DNA from: an uncultured Clostridia bacterium
GTDB taxonomy: Bacteria > Bacillota > Clostridia > Oscillospirales > Acutalibacteraceae
NCBI GenBank assembly: GCA_945876745.1
Contig: CAMCPL010000001.1
Location: forward strand, 408,706-472,705
DNA length: 64,000 nt
Direction: 5' to 3'
The notes beneath the pieces were generated by a model, which was given only the letters and a program-made list of their open reading frames with translations, was not told the DNA's origin and made no database searches. Numbering within the stretch: the first letter of the stretch is position 1; each line of letters opens with the position of its first letter. Of the stretch, positions 7,574 through 14,880 are shown one piece after another. Both the position numbers and the translations under genes were made by a program.

Positions 7574-7810
7574 ATGGCATATAATGCAAAGGGCCCAAGA
7601 AAGAGCCGCAGAAAGGTTTGTCAATTTTGTGTAGAAAAAGCTGAAAGCATTGACTATAAAGATACAACAAAGCTCAAGAAGTTTGTTTCCGAGCGTTCAA
7701 AGATTTTGCCTCGCCGTGTAACCGGCACTTGCGCAAAGCACCAGAGAATGCTTACAACAGCTATCAAGAGAGCTCGTCATCTTGCTCTTTTACCTTACAC
7801 ATCAGACTGA
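7574..7810 (+). CDS. rpsR: 30S ribosomal protein S18
   Basis: A 78-residue basic protein containing [20 protein letters not shown] and ending in the conserved [13 protein letters not shown]-terminal CQFC is the zinc-type Cys pair found in some S18 paralogues (partners: CAKH further on). S18 pairs with S6. Preceded by AAGGAGGA, followed by a strong terminator. Confidence 0.97.
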   Translation: MAYNAKGPRKSRRKVCQFCVEKAESIDYKDTTKLKKFVSERSKILPRRVTGTCAKHQRMLTTAIKRARHLALLPYTSD

Positions 7811-7820
7811 TAAAAAATTT

Positions 7821-7850
7821 GCTCTCGGTATTTAGCCGAGAGCCTTTTTT
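7821..7850 (+). terminator. Terminator of rpsF-ssb-rpsR
   Basis: GCTCTCGG (7821-7828) pairs with CCGAGAGC (7836-7843), followed by T6. Confidence 0.93.
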
Positions 7851-7897
7851 GAGTGAAGAGTGAAGAATGATGAGAAGAGGTTTTTTGATTATAGTTT

Positions 7898-7961
7898 GCG
7901 GGTCGTCGAGACGCCGACCCCTACGATTGACCAACAAGGGGGGACGGTTCCTCTTGTTGGT
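7898..7961. repeat. Dispersed palindromic repeats, including a GGGACGGTTC-loop hairpin
   Basis: Two short hairpins lie side by side. GGGTCG/CGACCC is part of a unit whose CGCCGACCCCTACG (7912-7925) recurs inverted at 56909-56922. ACCAACAAG (7930-7938) pairs with CTTGTTGGT (7953-7961) around a loop containing GGGGACGGTTC, the loop sequence shared by several hairpins at 57.0-58.6 kb. These look like REP-type dispersed elements. Confidence 0.7.
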
Positions 7962-8016
7962 TTTTAATATGTGGTTTTTGGTGTGTTGATTTGGCGAAAA
8001 ATATGGTTGAACGGTA

Positions 8017-8071
8017 TTGACAAAGTTGGTCTATTGTTGTAGACTATATGTAGGGTCTATTGTTATAGACC
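8017..8071 (+). promoter_or_regulatory. blaI/blaR-type promoter with two dyad operators
   Basis: TTGACA at 8017-8022 and TAGACT at 8040-8045 (17-nt spacer) form the promoter. A perfect dyad GGTCTAT-TGTT-ATAGACC lies at 8054-8071 just downstream of the start site; a near-copy GGTCTAT-TGTT-GTAGACT at 8028-8045 fills the spacer and -10. Their centres are 26 bp apart. This is the classic layout of BlaI/MecI operators bound by the product of the next gene. Confidence 0.8.
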
Positions 8072-8089
8072 GATTTTGAGAGGTGCGTT

Positions 8090-8446
8090 ATGGAATTGAG
8101 ATTATGCGAAAGTGATTTCAGATTTATGTGCGTTGTGTGGGAAAACGAGCCCGTTTCGTCCCACGATTTAGTTTTGAAATGTAATGAGCAGCTGGGCTGG
8201 AAAAAGTCAACAACCTATACTGTGCTGAAAAAAATGAGCGAAAAGGGCTTTGCGAAAAACGAAGGCTCCGTTATAACCTCTCTTGTTGCGAAAAATGATG
8301 TGCAAAAATATGAAAGCAACAGAGTGGTAAATACTTCGTTTGACGGCTCATTGCCGAGCTTTTTGGCTTCGTTTTTCGGCGGTAAAAAAATCAGCGAGGA
8401 CGAAGCGCAGGAACTGAAAAGGCTGATTGATAACTATAGGGAGTAG
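8090..8446 (+). CDS. BlaI/MecI/CopY-family transcriptional repressor
   Basis: A 118-residue winged-helix protein: residues 1-75 carry the helix-turn-helix (SSHDLVLKCNEQLGWKKSTTYTVLKKM then an EGSVIT wing), and residues 80-118 form the dimerization helix ending ELKRLIDNYRE. Family members bind dyads in their own promoter and are cleaved when the partner membrane protease is activated. SD AGAGGTG precedes the ATG. It is 3 nt ahead of the BlaR-type gene, the usual regulator/sensor pair. No beta-lactamase lies nearby, so the signal is unknown. Confidence 0.9.
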   Translation: MELRLCESDFRFMCVVWENEPVSSHDLVLKCNEQLGWKKSTTYTVLKKMSEKGFAKNEGSVITSLVAKNDVQKYESNRVVNTSFDGSLPSFLASFFGGKKISEDEAQELKRLIDNYRE

Positions 8447-8449
8447 GGT

Positions 8450-10147
8450 ATGGGCGTTTATTTTGATATTCTTTTGAATATGAGTATAACAGGCTCGGTC
8501 GTTATTCTCGTTGTAATTTTAATGAGATTTCTTTTGGCAAGAGCGCCTAAAAAATACTCATATCTTCTGTGGTCGATAGTCGGATTTAGGCTTTTGTGTC
8601 CGTTCAGTTTTAATTCGATAATCAGTATTTTCAACATCAATCCATTTCAAAAGCCGAGTGATATAGTTACTAAAAGCGGTAGGATGAACTATCTTGATGC
8701 GCCGATTTATTTCAATAATGCTAATACGGGCACGGCAACAATCGGCGGAGCAGACGCACCGGAGAATATAACCGTTGCGCCGACCTTGACAAAAGGCTTT
8801 ACGCTTGATGATTTTCTTATTTGCGCATGGCTTGTCGGTATGTGCGTTCTTTTTGCTTTCGGTATAGCAGGGTATATAAAAACAAGAAATCAGGTGCGCT
8901 TTGCAACAAAGCTGCAGGATAATATTTTCCAAAGCGAGAATATTTCAACGCCGTTCATTCTCGGAATTATCAAGCCGAAAATATATATTCCTTATAATAC
9001 CGACGAGGATTATTTGGAATATGTCATTTCACACGAAAAGCACCATTTGAAGCGTGGGGATAATTTCGCAAAACTTGTTGCATATTTGCTTTTGTGCGTT
9101 TATTGGTTCAATCCTCTTTGCTGGGTTGCGTTTTATTTGATGAATAAGGATATGGAAATGAGCTGTGATGAGTATGTCCTTGCTCATTATGAAAACATAA
9201 AAAAGAAGTATTCGACAGCGCTTTTGTCATTTTCAACAGACAAAAAAATCACCTCTCCGAGTATGCTGTGCTTCGGCGAAGGCTCAATAAAAGGCAGAAT
9301 AAAGAATGTACTCAAATTCAAAAAGCCGACTGTTGCAGTCAGTGTGGTTGCGATAATTTTATGTGCAACTATTGCGGCGGTTTGCGTTGCAAATCCAAAG
9401 GATAATGAGGGCGAATTGTTACAGGAAAATGAAAATATCGGAATTATAATAAATAATGAGCAGATAAATAACAAGGAAATATATTCTGTCGGTGAGCCGA
9501 TGTATCTTGATTTGAAATCAAGCATTAATCCAAGCGCCGTTAAGTCGTTGGAAATTTTGGATAATAAGGTTAATGTTTTAAGCAATAACAACCCCACTTT
9601 TTACGGCGTAATAACACATACCGAAGCTATTACAGGTGAGGAGTTTTTCAAGCATTGGAATGATTACGGTTTGGTTGATGTCAATCCTTTTGACGCAAGC
9701 AGATATAGTAATGTTGAAATAAATTATGTCTGTGAGGATACAAACAGCTTTGACGCAAAATATTCATTATACTATTTTGATGATGAATTAATGCTATTGG
9801 GATTTGTATACCAAGATGAAAATAATAATGATATTGTAAACTGCATAAGCGAAATAAAAAACGGTGGGAATAAACAAAAAATCATCAGTAATTCTCAAGC
9901 AATAAAAATTGCCTACGAAAAGCAAGTGTCTTTATATCCCGATATGAATATCAGCTTTAACGGCGCAGAATTAAAAAATGAAAGCAAACAATACTTTGCT
10001 TTCAATACAGTTTATAATCCAAACGAAAGCGGACATTCATATTACGGCGTTTCGTATTTTGATAATGATACCATATGCGATTTTTATTATTATTGTATTG
10101 ACGCCGTTACAGGAGAGCTGATATATAATTCAATGATGGGAGATTAA
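8450..10147 (+). CDS. BlaR1/MecR1-family M56 membrane metalloprotease sensor
   Basis: A 565-residue protein. Membrane segments occur around residues 8-28, 36-52, 123-143 and 288-310; the M56 zinc motif HEKHH is at residues 195-199, and WVAFYLMNKDMEMSCDEYVL provides the third ligand region. After the last helix a C-terminal extracytoplasmic part of about 250 residues follows; it lacks the penicillin-binding SxxK fold I would expect in BlaR1, so it probably senses something other than beta-lactams. It follows the BlaI-like gene by 3 nt, and would relay an envelope signal by proteolysis that relieves repression. Confidence 0.88.
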   Translation: MGVYFDILLNMSITGSVVILVVILMRFLLARAPKKYSYLLWSIVGFRLLCPFSFNSIISIFNINPFQKPSDIVTKSGRMNYLDAPIYFNNANTGTATIGGADAPENITVAPTLTKGFTLDDFLICAWLVGMCVLFAFGIAGYIKTRNQVRFATKLQDNIFQSENISTPFILGIIKPKIYIPYNTDEDYLEYVISHEKHHLKRGDNFAKLVAYLLLCVYWFNPLCWVAFYLMNKDMEMSCDEYVLAHYENIKKKYSTALLSFSTDKKITSPSMLCFGEGSIKGRIKNVLKFKKPTVAVSVVAIILCATIAAVCVANPKDNEGELLQENENIGIIINNEQINNKEIYSVGEPMYLDLKSSINPSAVKSLEILDNKVNVLSNNNPTFYGVITHTEAITGEEFFKHWNDYGLVDVNPFDASRYSNVEINYVCEDTNSFDAKYSLYYFDDELMLLGFVYQDENNNDIVNCISEIKNGGNKQKIISNSQAIKIAYEKQVSLYPDMNISFNGAELKNESKQYFAFNTVYNPNESGHSYYGVSYFDNDTICDFYYYCIDAVTGELIYNSMMGD

Positions 10148-10149
10148 GA

Positions 10150-10181
10150 AACGGGATTCGAAAATCGAATCCCGTTTTTTT
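10150..10181 (+). terminator. Terminator of the BlaI/BlaR-type operon
   Basis: AACGGGATTCG (10150-10160) pairs with CGAATCCCGTT, followed by T7. It lies between convergent genes. Confidence 0.92.
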
Positions 10182-10193
10182 GTTATTTAGTTA

Positions 10194-11435
10194 TTATTGC
10201 TTTGCGCCGTTAATCCACATTTCGAGAGTCTTGACTGTTGCGGCATAGCAATTTGCAAGTCCCTCGGCGTTCATATTGTCGTATGTATCGCGGCGTGTAT
10301 GGTAGTAATCCTCAAGATTATGGTTAAGTCCTGTAATACCTGCGGCACGGAAGCCTGCCTGTGCAAAAGCAGCCGAGTCGGTTGCACCGCCGAGAGGAGG
10401 TACCCAACCCTTTTTGCAAGGTACGTCAACAGCCTGTGCGGCTTCAAGGAACAAATCGGAATAATCCTTGTCAGCCTTTACGGTACCGTTAAGGTCACGG
10501 TAGTTTACCATAAGGAATTTCGGGTCGTGAATTGTATCGTATGAAATAATCATAGTCGGGCAATCCTGAAATTCGCCTGCGTGAGCCTCGCACCAAGCCT
10601 TTGAGCCGCGAAGACCTGCTTCCTCGGAGCCTGTCATAATACAACCGATTTCCGTATCCTCAAGGTCGATGCCCTCGTCCTTGAGCATCTTCATAACGGC
10701 GATACCCATATAACAGCCGGAAAGGTTGTCGTTTGCGCCGTCAACAACTCTGCGATAGTTTACCATCCAATAAAGACCAACAAGCGGAATGAGGAAAATC
10801 AAGCCGATTAATGCAGCCTTCATAATAGGCTCTGTTACGGCAACTGTTCCGAAAACGCCGTATTTTACGCACTTAATAACCGAAAGAACAATATAATATA
10901 CTGCACCCAAGCCGCAGGCGATAGCGTGACCCTCAAAGCCGACGCCGCCGAACTTGTAGTTCATAGGCCATTCCCATGCTGCGTCCGGATGACCGTTAAA
11001 GAGAATTCTTCTTTTCGGAGTACCGTTTGTGCACTTCTTAATTGCGGTTACATTGTGTCCTGTCTTTTCGGGGAAAAACTTATCAACAAGCTTTTTATAA
11101 AAGCCGAATTCTGCAAGTACGATTATCAAGCCTAAAACGATAAGAATAATGCTTACGATAGGTGCAACGAAGAAAAGTGCAATACCTGCCAAAACAAATG
11201 TGATTGTGAAATAAATCCAACCGTAGAATGCTCCGGGATTTTCCTTGAAGCTTTCAACCTCGGCGGTCTCACAGCCGCAGTCCTTTTTGAGTACATCTGC
11301 CATATACTCGCAAGCCTGCTTCTCACCCTTTGAGCCGGGGTCTCTCTTTTCAAAGGTCTTGATGATATGAGTGATTTCGTCAATCATATACTGTGCGGCT
11401 TCATCTTTTTTGCTAATGATTTTTGATAAATCCAT
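10194..11435 (-). CDS. M28-family zinc peptidase with membrane segments
   Basis: A 413-residue protein. Peptidase motifs in order: NGHPDAAWEW (first zinc ligands), DGANDNLSGC (bridging Asp), TGSEEAGLRGS (catalytic Glu), SYDTIHDP and YYHTRRDTYDN (last His). Three to four hydrophobic segments interrupt the catalytic domain around residues 74-110, 172-190 and 205-225, anchoring it in the membrane. The family removes N-terminal amino acids or short peptides; the substrate is unknown. Strong SD (GGAGGAGC on the coding strand). Single-gene unit. Confidence 0.85.
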   Translation of the reverse strand: MDLSKIISKKDEAAQYMIDEITHIIKTFEKRDPGSKGEKQACEYMADVLKKDCGCETAEVESFKENPGAFYGWIYFTITFVLAGIALFFVAPIVSIILIVLGLIIVLAEFGFYKKLVDKFFPEKTGHNVTAIKKCTNGTPKRRILFNGHPDAAWEWPMNYKFGGVGFEGHAIACGLGAVYYIVLSVIKCVKYGVFGTVAVTEPIMKAALIGLIFLIPLVGLYWMVNYRRVVDGANDNLSGCYMGIAVMKMLKDEGIDLEDTEIGCIMTGSEEAGLRGSKAWCEAHAGEFQDCPTMIISYDTIHDPKFLMVNYRDLNGTVKADKDYSDLFLEAAQAVDVPCKKGWVPPLGGATDSAAFAQAGFRAAGITGLNHNLEDYYHTRRDTYDNMNAEGLANCYAATVKTLEMWINGAKQ

Positions 11436-11535
11436 AAAAGCTCCTCCAAACTTTAGTTAATATTAAATTTATATTAATACATTTTTTAGGCATTTTCAAC
11501 CTTTTACGCCTATTTTTGCCACGCAGGAGAAAAAA

Positions 11536-11919
11536 TTATTTATTTATAAGCACAATCCAGTAATAAATCGGCAAAATTAAAAACAGTATCCAAGCGTATT
11601 TCCATATGCCGAAAGCAAAGCCGAGTATTAAAAATAATGTAACGACGATTTCCGGTATCGGAAGCAACAGCATAAATACCTTTTTGTTACCGCCCTTGCA
11701 GGCAAGTGCAAATTGATAGTAAATCGGCAAAGCAAGGAACATTATCCACAAAGGATGCCACAGCTTTGTCACAAAGCACAAAACGACATACAGTACAGTG
11801 ACAACAAGAAAGAACGGGAATTTTGCAAGATTTCTTGCAAGCTCGGGATATATTCCGAAATCGTTAGCTTTTGAAATAAGAGATTTCAGCTTTCCTTTTA
11901 TATCCTTTTTAGTATTGTT
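11536..11919 (-). pseudogene. Membrane half of an XRE regulator, cut off by an in-frame TAA
   Basis: This open stretch of 127 codons continues in exactly the same frame after the TAA (11920-11922) of the XRE gene. It encodes a linker (NNTKKDIKGKLKSLISKAND) and two repeats of the pattern LW-HPLWIMFLALPIYY / WKYAWILFLILPIYYW with membrane helices. From memory this is the C-terminal membrane domain of a well-known clostridial XRE-plus-membrane regulator family of about 200 residues. No ATG or SD starts it; the only candidate, TTG at 11779-11781, would remove part of the domain. It reads as a nonsense-split gene, or a readthrough product. Confidence 0.75.
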
Positions 11920-12147
11920 TTAGGTTTTAATTACAACTCTGTCGCCGTCGGTATTGAGCATTTCGTCAACCGTAATGCCGTATAGCCTTGCAAGGTCGAG
12001 CAAATTGTCAACACTCGGCGAGCTTTCAGCTCGTTCCCATTTTGAAACTGCCTGTCTGCTGATACCCAATTTTTCAGCCAATACATCCTGACTGTAGCCG
12101 TTTGCCTTTCTTAATTGCTGTAATCTGTTTGCTGTCATTAAATCCAT
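11920..12147 (-). CDS. XRE-family helix-turn-helix regulator, truncated by a stop codon
   Basis: A 75-residue protein consisting of one HTH_3 domain: LQQLRKANGYSQDVLAEKLG, then ISRQAVSKWERAESSPSVDN, then LLDLARLYGITVDEMLN. The DNA-binding domain is complete. The reading frame continues through the TAA for another 127 codons of membrane domain, so the protein is likely a truncated version of a membrane-tethered regulator. SD GGAAAG upstream of the ATG. It lies just downstream of, and on the same strand as, the E2-like acyltransferase gene. Confidence 0.85.
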   Translation of the reverse strand: MDLMTANRLQQLRKANGYSQDVLAEKLGISRQAVSKWERAESSPSVDNLLDLARLYGITVDEMLNTDGDRVVIKT

Positions 12148-12171
12148 ATCTATTTCCTTTCCGTAATGGGC

Positions 12172-13089
12172 TCATACCCACTCTTTAATAATTTGAGGAT
12201 TTCTGAAAATTGTGTTTAACTTATTAATAAAAGGGGCGATATCTCCCATATCAAGCGCACGGTGGTCAAACGCTATGGTAAGCGGTAGCCTTCGTCCCGA
12301 CGTAATGCTGTCGTCATCATTTACAACGGCTACCCTTTGAATGGCGCCAATGCCTATTGCACATACCTGGGGAGGTATTATTTCAAGCATAGTACAGTCT
12401 CCGTCCCAATCTCGGCATATTGAACCTAAATTTGAAACAGTAATTGTGCCTTGCTCAATATCATGTTTTGTAAGCCTTTTTTCTTCCGGAATTGAATAAT
12501 AATCCCTTTTAGCCTTTCCCTTGAGCGTCTTAACCTTATGCTTTCCCGTCTTTGAACCGACAAGCCTGTTGAGTGCTTGAATGATTTTGCCTTGCTTCAA
12601 GCCCTTTAAGGTATTATCTAATGATACCTCAAACATAACCTCGTTCATATCTGAGGCGTTTGCACGTCTTGATGCCTCAAATATAGCGTCTCTCATTTGA
12701 CTCATTGATTTTTTATGCATATCGTGCATATTGATAGTCATCATTTCGCCGGTGTTGAGTATCATTGGCATAGATATGTTAATTTCCTCTATTGTTTTAA
12801 TATTACCTCTAACCAATCTCCTGTTAAATTCTATATGCGAATTCATAACCGGACAAGCCTTTAATCCCTCAACAATAATTCGCAGCATAACGGTGTTAAT
12901 GCTTATTTTTGTTTCTTTTGAAGAATTTGCGTTTATTTCTTCAAGAACCTTTAGAAGACCCGTCACCTCCGGATTGTATGTCACAACTGCGTGAGGAATT
13001 GTCTCCCAGCTTTCGCTCGTCATATTTGATACTATCTTGCGTGCTATTCCAAAATGCTCTTGATTTTTAACTGTTATTGTTTGTTTCAT
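12172..13089 (-). CDS. Stand-alone 2-oxoacid dehydrogenase E2-like acyltransferase
   Basis: A 305-residue protein covering only the E2 catalytic domain; there is no lipoyl or peripheral-subunit-binding domain. Recognisable elements are TVSNLGSICRDWDGD and the active-site region AFDHRALDMGD, where the catalytic His and Asp of the HRxxDG motif are kept but Gly is Met. Similar stand-alone proteins occur in Clostridia; their acceptor is not known to me. No E1 or E3 gene is nearby. SD AAAGGG on the coding strand; its own promoter lies at 13105-13133. Confidence 0.8.
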   Translation of the reverse strand: MKQTITVKNQEHFGIARKIVSNMTSESWETIPHAVVTYNPEVTGLLKVLEEINANSSKETKISINTVMLRIIVEGLKACPVMNSHIEFNRRLVRGNIKTIEEINISMPMILNTGEMMTINMHDMHKKSMSQMRDAIFEASRRANASDMNEVMFEVSLDNTLKGLKQGKIIQALNRLVGSKTGKHKVKTLKGKAKRDYYSIPEEKRLTKHDIEQGTITVSNLGSICRDWDGDCTMLEIIPPQVCAIGIGAIQRVAVVNDDDSITSGRRLPLTIAFDHRALDMGDIAPFINKLNTIFRNPQIIKEWV

Positions 13090-13104
13090 CTTTTATGTCC
13101 CTTT

Positions 13105-13133
13105 CAGTATAATATAATTTGTCATAATTTTCA
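13105..13133 (-). promoter_or_regulatory. Promoter of the E2-like acyltransferase gene
   Basis: On the minus strand TTGAAA (13128-13133) and TATACT (13105-13110) with a 17-nt spacer. Confidence 0.7.
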
Positions 13134-13371
13134 AGCCTTTGGCTTTGCAATAAAGAGTAATGCTATGTGTGGTTTGCTCTTTATTGCCTGCAAATACAAA
13201 TTACACCAAGGAGTACAAAAATGCTACAAACTATTGTTTACATTCGGTTTTTTTCGCCGCAACCATCGGTTGCGAAGCAAAAATTATGCTGAAAAAATAT
13301 TATTTGTCGGCTTATATTGTATACTTTATCATTATTTTAGTCAACTGTTTAACCAAGCATTTTAATTCCTA
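13134..13371. other. Intergenic stretch with a large hairpin, no gene seen
   Basis: AT-rich spacer between divergent genes. GCAATAAAGAG (13147-13157) pairs perfectly with CTCTTTATTGC (13177-13187) around a 19-nt loop, and a smaller GCAACC/GGTTGC hairpin lies near 13260. Short open frames here have no convincing SD-plus-length combination. No S-box (SAM riboswitch) pattern is visible ahead of metF. Confidence 0.5.
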
Positions 13372-13400
13372 TTGACAAAGTGGGTATTGGAATATATAAT
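13372..13400 (+). promoter_or_regulatory. Consensus promoter of the metF operon
   Basis: TTGACA (13372-13377) and TATAAT (13395-13400) with a 17-nt spacer; the leader of about 47 nt is too short for a SAM riboswitch. Confidence 0.9.
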
Positions 13401-13454
13401 ATTTATTTGAAAATAACATAAAGCATTATAGAAATTTTATGTAGGAGTAAGAAT

Positions 13455-14324
13455 ATGAAAATCAGCGAGATTTTGAATAATAATAAAGTAACCGTTTCCT
13501 TCGAGGTTTTTCCTCCGAAGCAATGGGACAAGATTGAAAGCACAAAGCAAACTGTAATTGAAATGTGCAAATCTGCCCCGTCGTTTATGTCGGTAACATA
13601 CGGTGCGGCAGGTACAACCTCAGGCTTTACAACCGAAATTGCAACTCAAATTAAGCAATGCAATATCGAACCGCTTTCACATCTCACCTGCCTTACCTCT
13701 ACAAGGGACAAAATTCATCAGGTTGTATCGGAGCTGACGGAAAACGGAGTAGAGAATATTTTGGCGCTTCGAGGCGATATTCCGCAGGGCTTTGAATTTC
13801 CCGACGAGCAGTATTTTACAAACGCATATCAGCTTGTAAACGAGATAAAAAGCATTAATCCCAATATCTGCGTCGGCGGCGCATGCTATCCCGAAATTCA
13901 CCCCGAAAGCAAAAACAGAGTTGAGGATATCGAATACCTGAAGCAAAAGGTTGACTGCGGCGTTGAGTTTTTGACCTCGCAGATGTTCTTCGATAATGAC
14001 AAATTTTTGAACTTCGTTGAGATGTGCAGAATTAAAGGAATTAACGTTCCGATTATCGCAGGCATTATGCCGATAACAAACGCAAACCAAATTAAGCGTT
14101 CCATCGAGCTATCAAATTGCAGCGTTCCCGATAAGTTTTTCAGAATTATGGATCGCTTCGGCGACGACCCCGACAAGATGAAGCAGGCAGGCATAATTTA
14201 TGCAACCGAGCAGATAATAGATTTGATGGCAAACGGAATAAACAACATTCACATTTATACTATGAACAAGCCCGACGTTGCCTGTGCAATAATGAACGGA
14301 CTTTCGCAGATTATCAATGAGTAA
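13455..14324 (+). CDS. metF: 5,10-methylenetetrahydrofolate reductase
   Basis: A 289-residue TIM-barrel flavoprotein: SFEVFPPKQWDK at the N-terminus, FMSVTYGAAGTTSG, NILALRGDIPQGFEFPD (folate/FAD region) and FLTSQMFFDND. It reduces methylene-THF to methyl-THF, the methyl donor for methionine synthase. SD TAGGAG precedes ATG. It overlaps the next gene by 8 nt and is followed by metH, so the operon supplies and uses methyl-THF. Confidence 0.95.
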   Translation: MKISEILNNNKVTVSFEVFPPKQWDKIESTKQTVIEMCKSAPSFMSVTYGAAGTTSGFTTEIATQIKQCNIEPLSHLTCLTSTRDKIHQVVSELTENGVENILALRGDIPQGFEFPDEQYFTNAYQLVNEIKSINPNICVGGACYPEIHPESKNRVEDIEYLKQKVDCGVEFLTSQMFFDNDKFLNFVEMCRIKGINVPIIAGIMPITNANQIKRSIELSNCSVPDKFFRIMDRFGDDPDKMKQAGIIYATEQIIDLMANGINNIHIYTMNKPDVACAIMNGLSQIINE

Positions 14325-14871
14325 GCAGGATATTCTTCGCTATATGCGAACATCGTCTAAAACCGACAACGAGCAAATATTGGCACTTGTCGACAGGGCG
14401 ATTGATATAATCGAACAAAAAGCACAGCCGAAAAGCCTATACCGTATTTTCGACTGCACGGTTACACAAAATTCGACCGTAGTTAACGGCGTTGAGTTTG
14501 AAAGCGAGCGTCTTGCACAAAATCTAAAGGACTGCAAGCGTCTCGTTATGTTCGGCGCAACGCTCGGAGCACAGGTTGACCGAGAAATAAGAATTGCGTC
14601 GGCAACGGACGTTGCACTTGCTATGGCGTTGCAGGCTGCCGGGGCTGACAAAATCGAGCAGGTTTGCGACGAGCTTGAGGAAACGATAAAAAAAGAACAC
14701 GGCGTAACGCTTCGACAGAGGTATTCGCCGGGTTATTTTGACTTGGATATCACACAGCAAAAAAAGTTCTTTTCGCTTTTAGAGCTTGAAAAACGAATCG
14801 GCTTAACGCTGACGGATGCTTGCTTAATGGCTCCGTCAAAAAGCGTTACGGCATTTATAGGAATAGATTGA
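14317..14871 (+). CDS. Stand-alone methionine synthase reactivation (MetH activation) domain protein
   Basis: A 184-residue protein. RYSPGYFDLDITQQKKFF near residues 130-147 is the signature of the SAM-binding reactivation domain at the C-terminus of E. coli MetH; the rest (LVMFGATLGAQVDREI, QAAGADKIEQVCDELEE) also fits that fold. In this genome the domain is encoded apart from the catalytic MetH, directly upstream and in the same operon, so it probably reactivates oxidised cob(II)alamin in trans. The start overlaps metF by 8 nt. Confidence 0.85.
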   Translation: MSKQDILRYMRTSSKTDNEQILALVDRAIDIIEQKAQPKSLYRIFDCTVTQNSTVVNGVEFESERLAQNLKDCKRLVMFGATLGAQVDREIRIASATDVALAMALQAAGADKIEQVCDELEETIKKEHGVTLRQRYSPGYFDLDITQQKKFFSLLELEKRIGLTLTDACLMAPSKSVTAFIGID

Positions 14872-14880
14872 GGACAGGAA

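Noticed and set aside
11536..11781. Separate 81-aa membrane gene starting with TTG 11781
   Set aside because: No SD, and the same frame continues upstream to the XRE gene; a split gene explains it better.
13160..13375. Small ORFs in the metF upstream spacer
   Set aside because: Lack SD or are low-complexity; they overlap a large hairpin and the metF promoter.
13401..13454. SAM (S-box) riboswitch ahead of metF
   Set aside because: The leader after the consensus promoter is under 50 nt and shows no S-box motifs.
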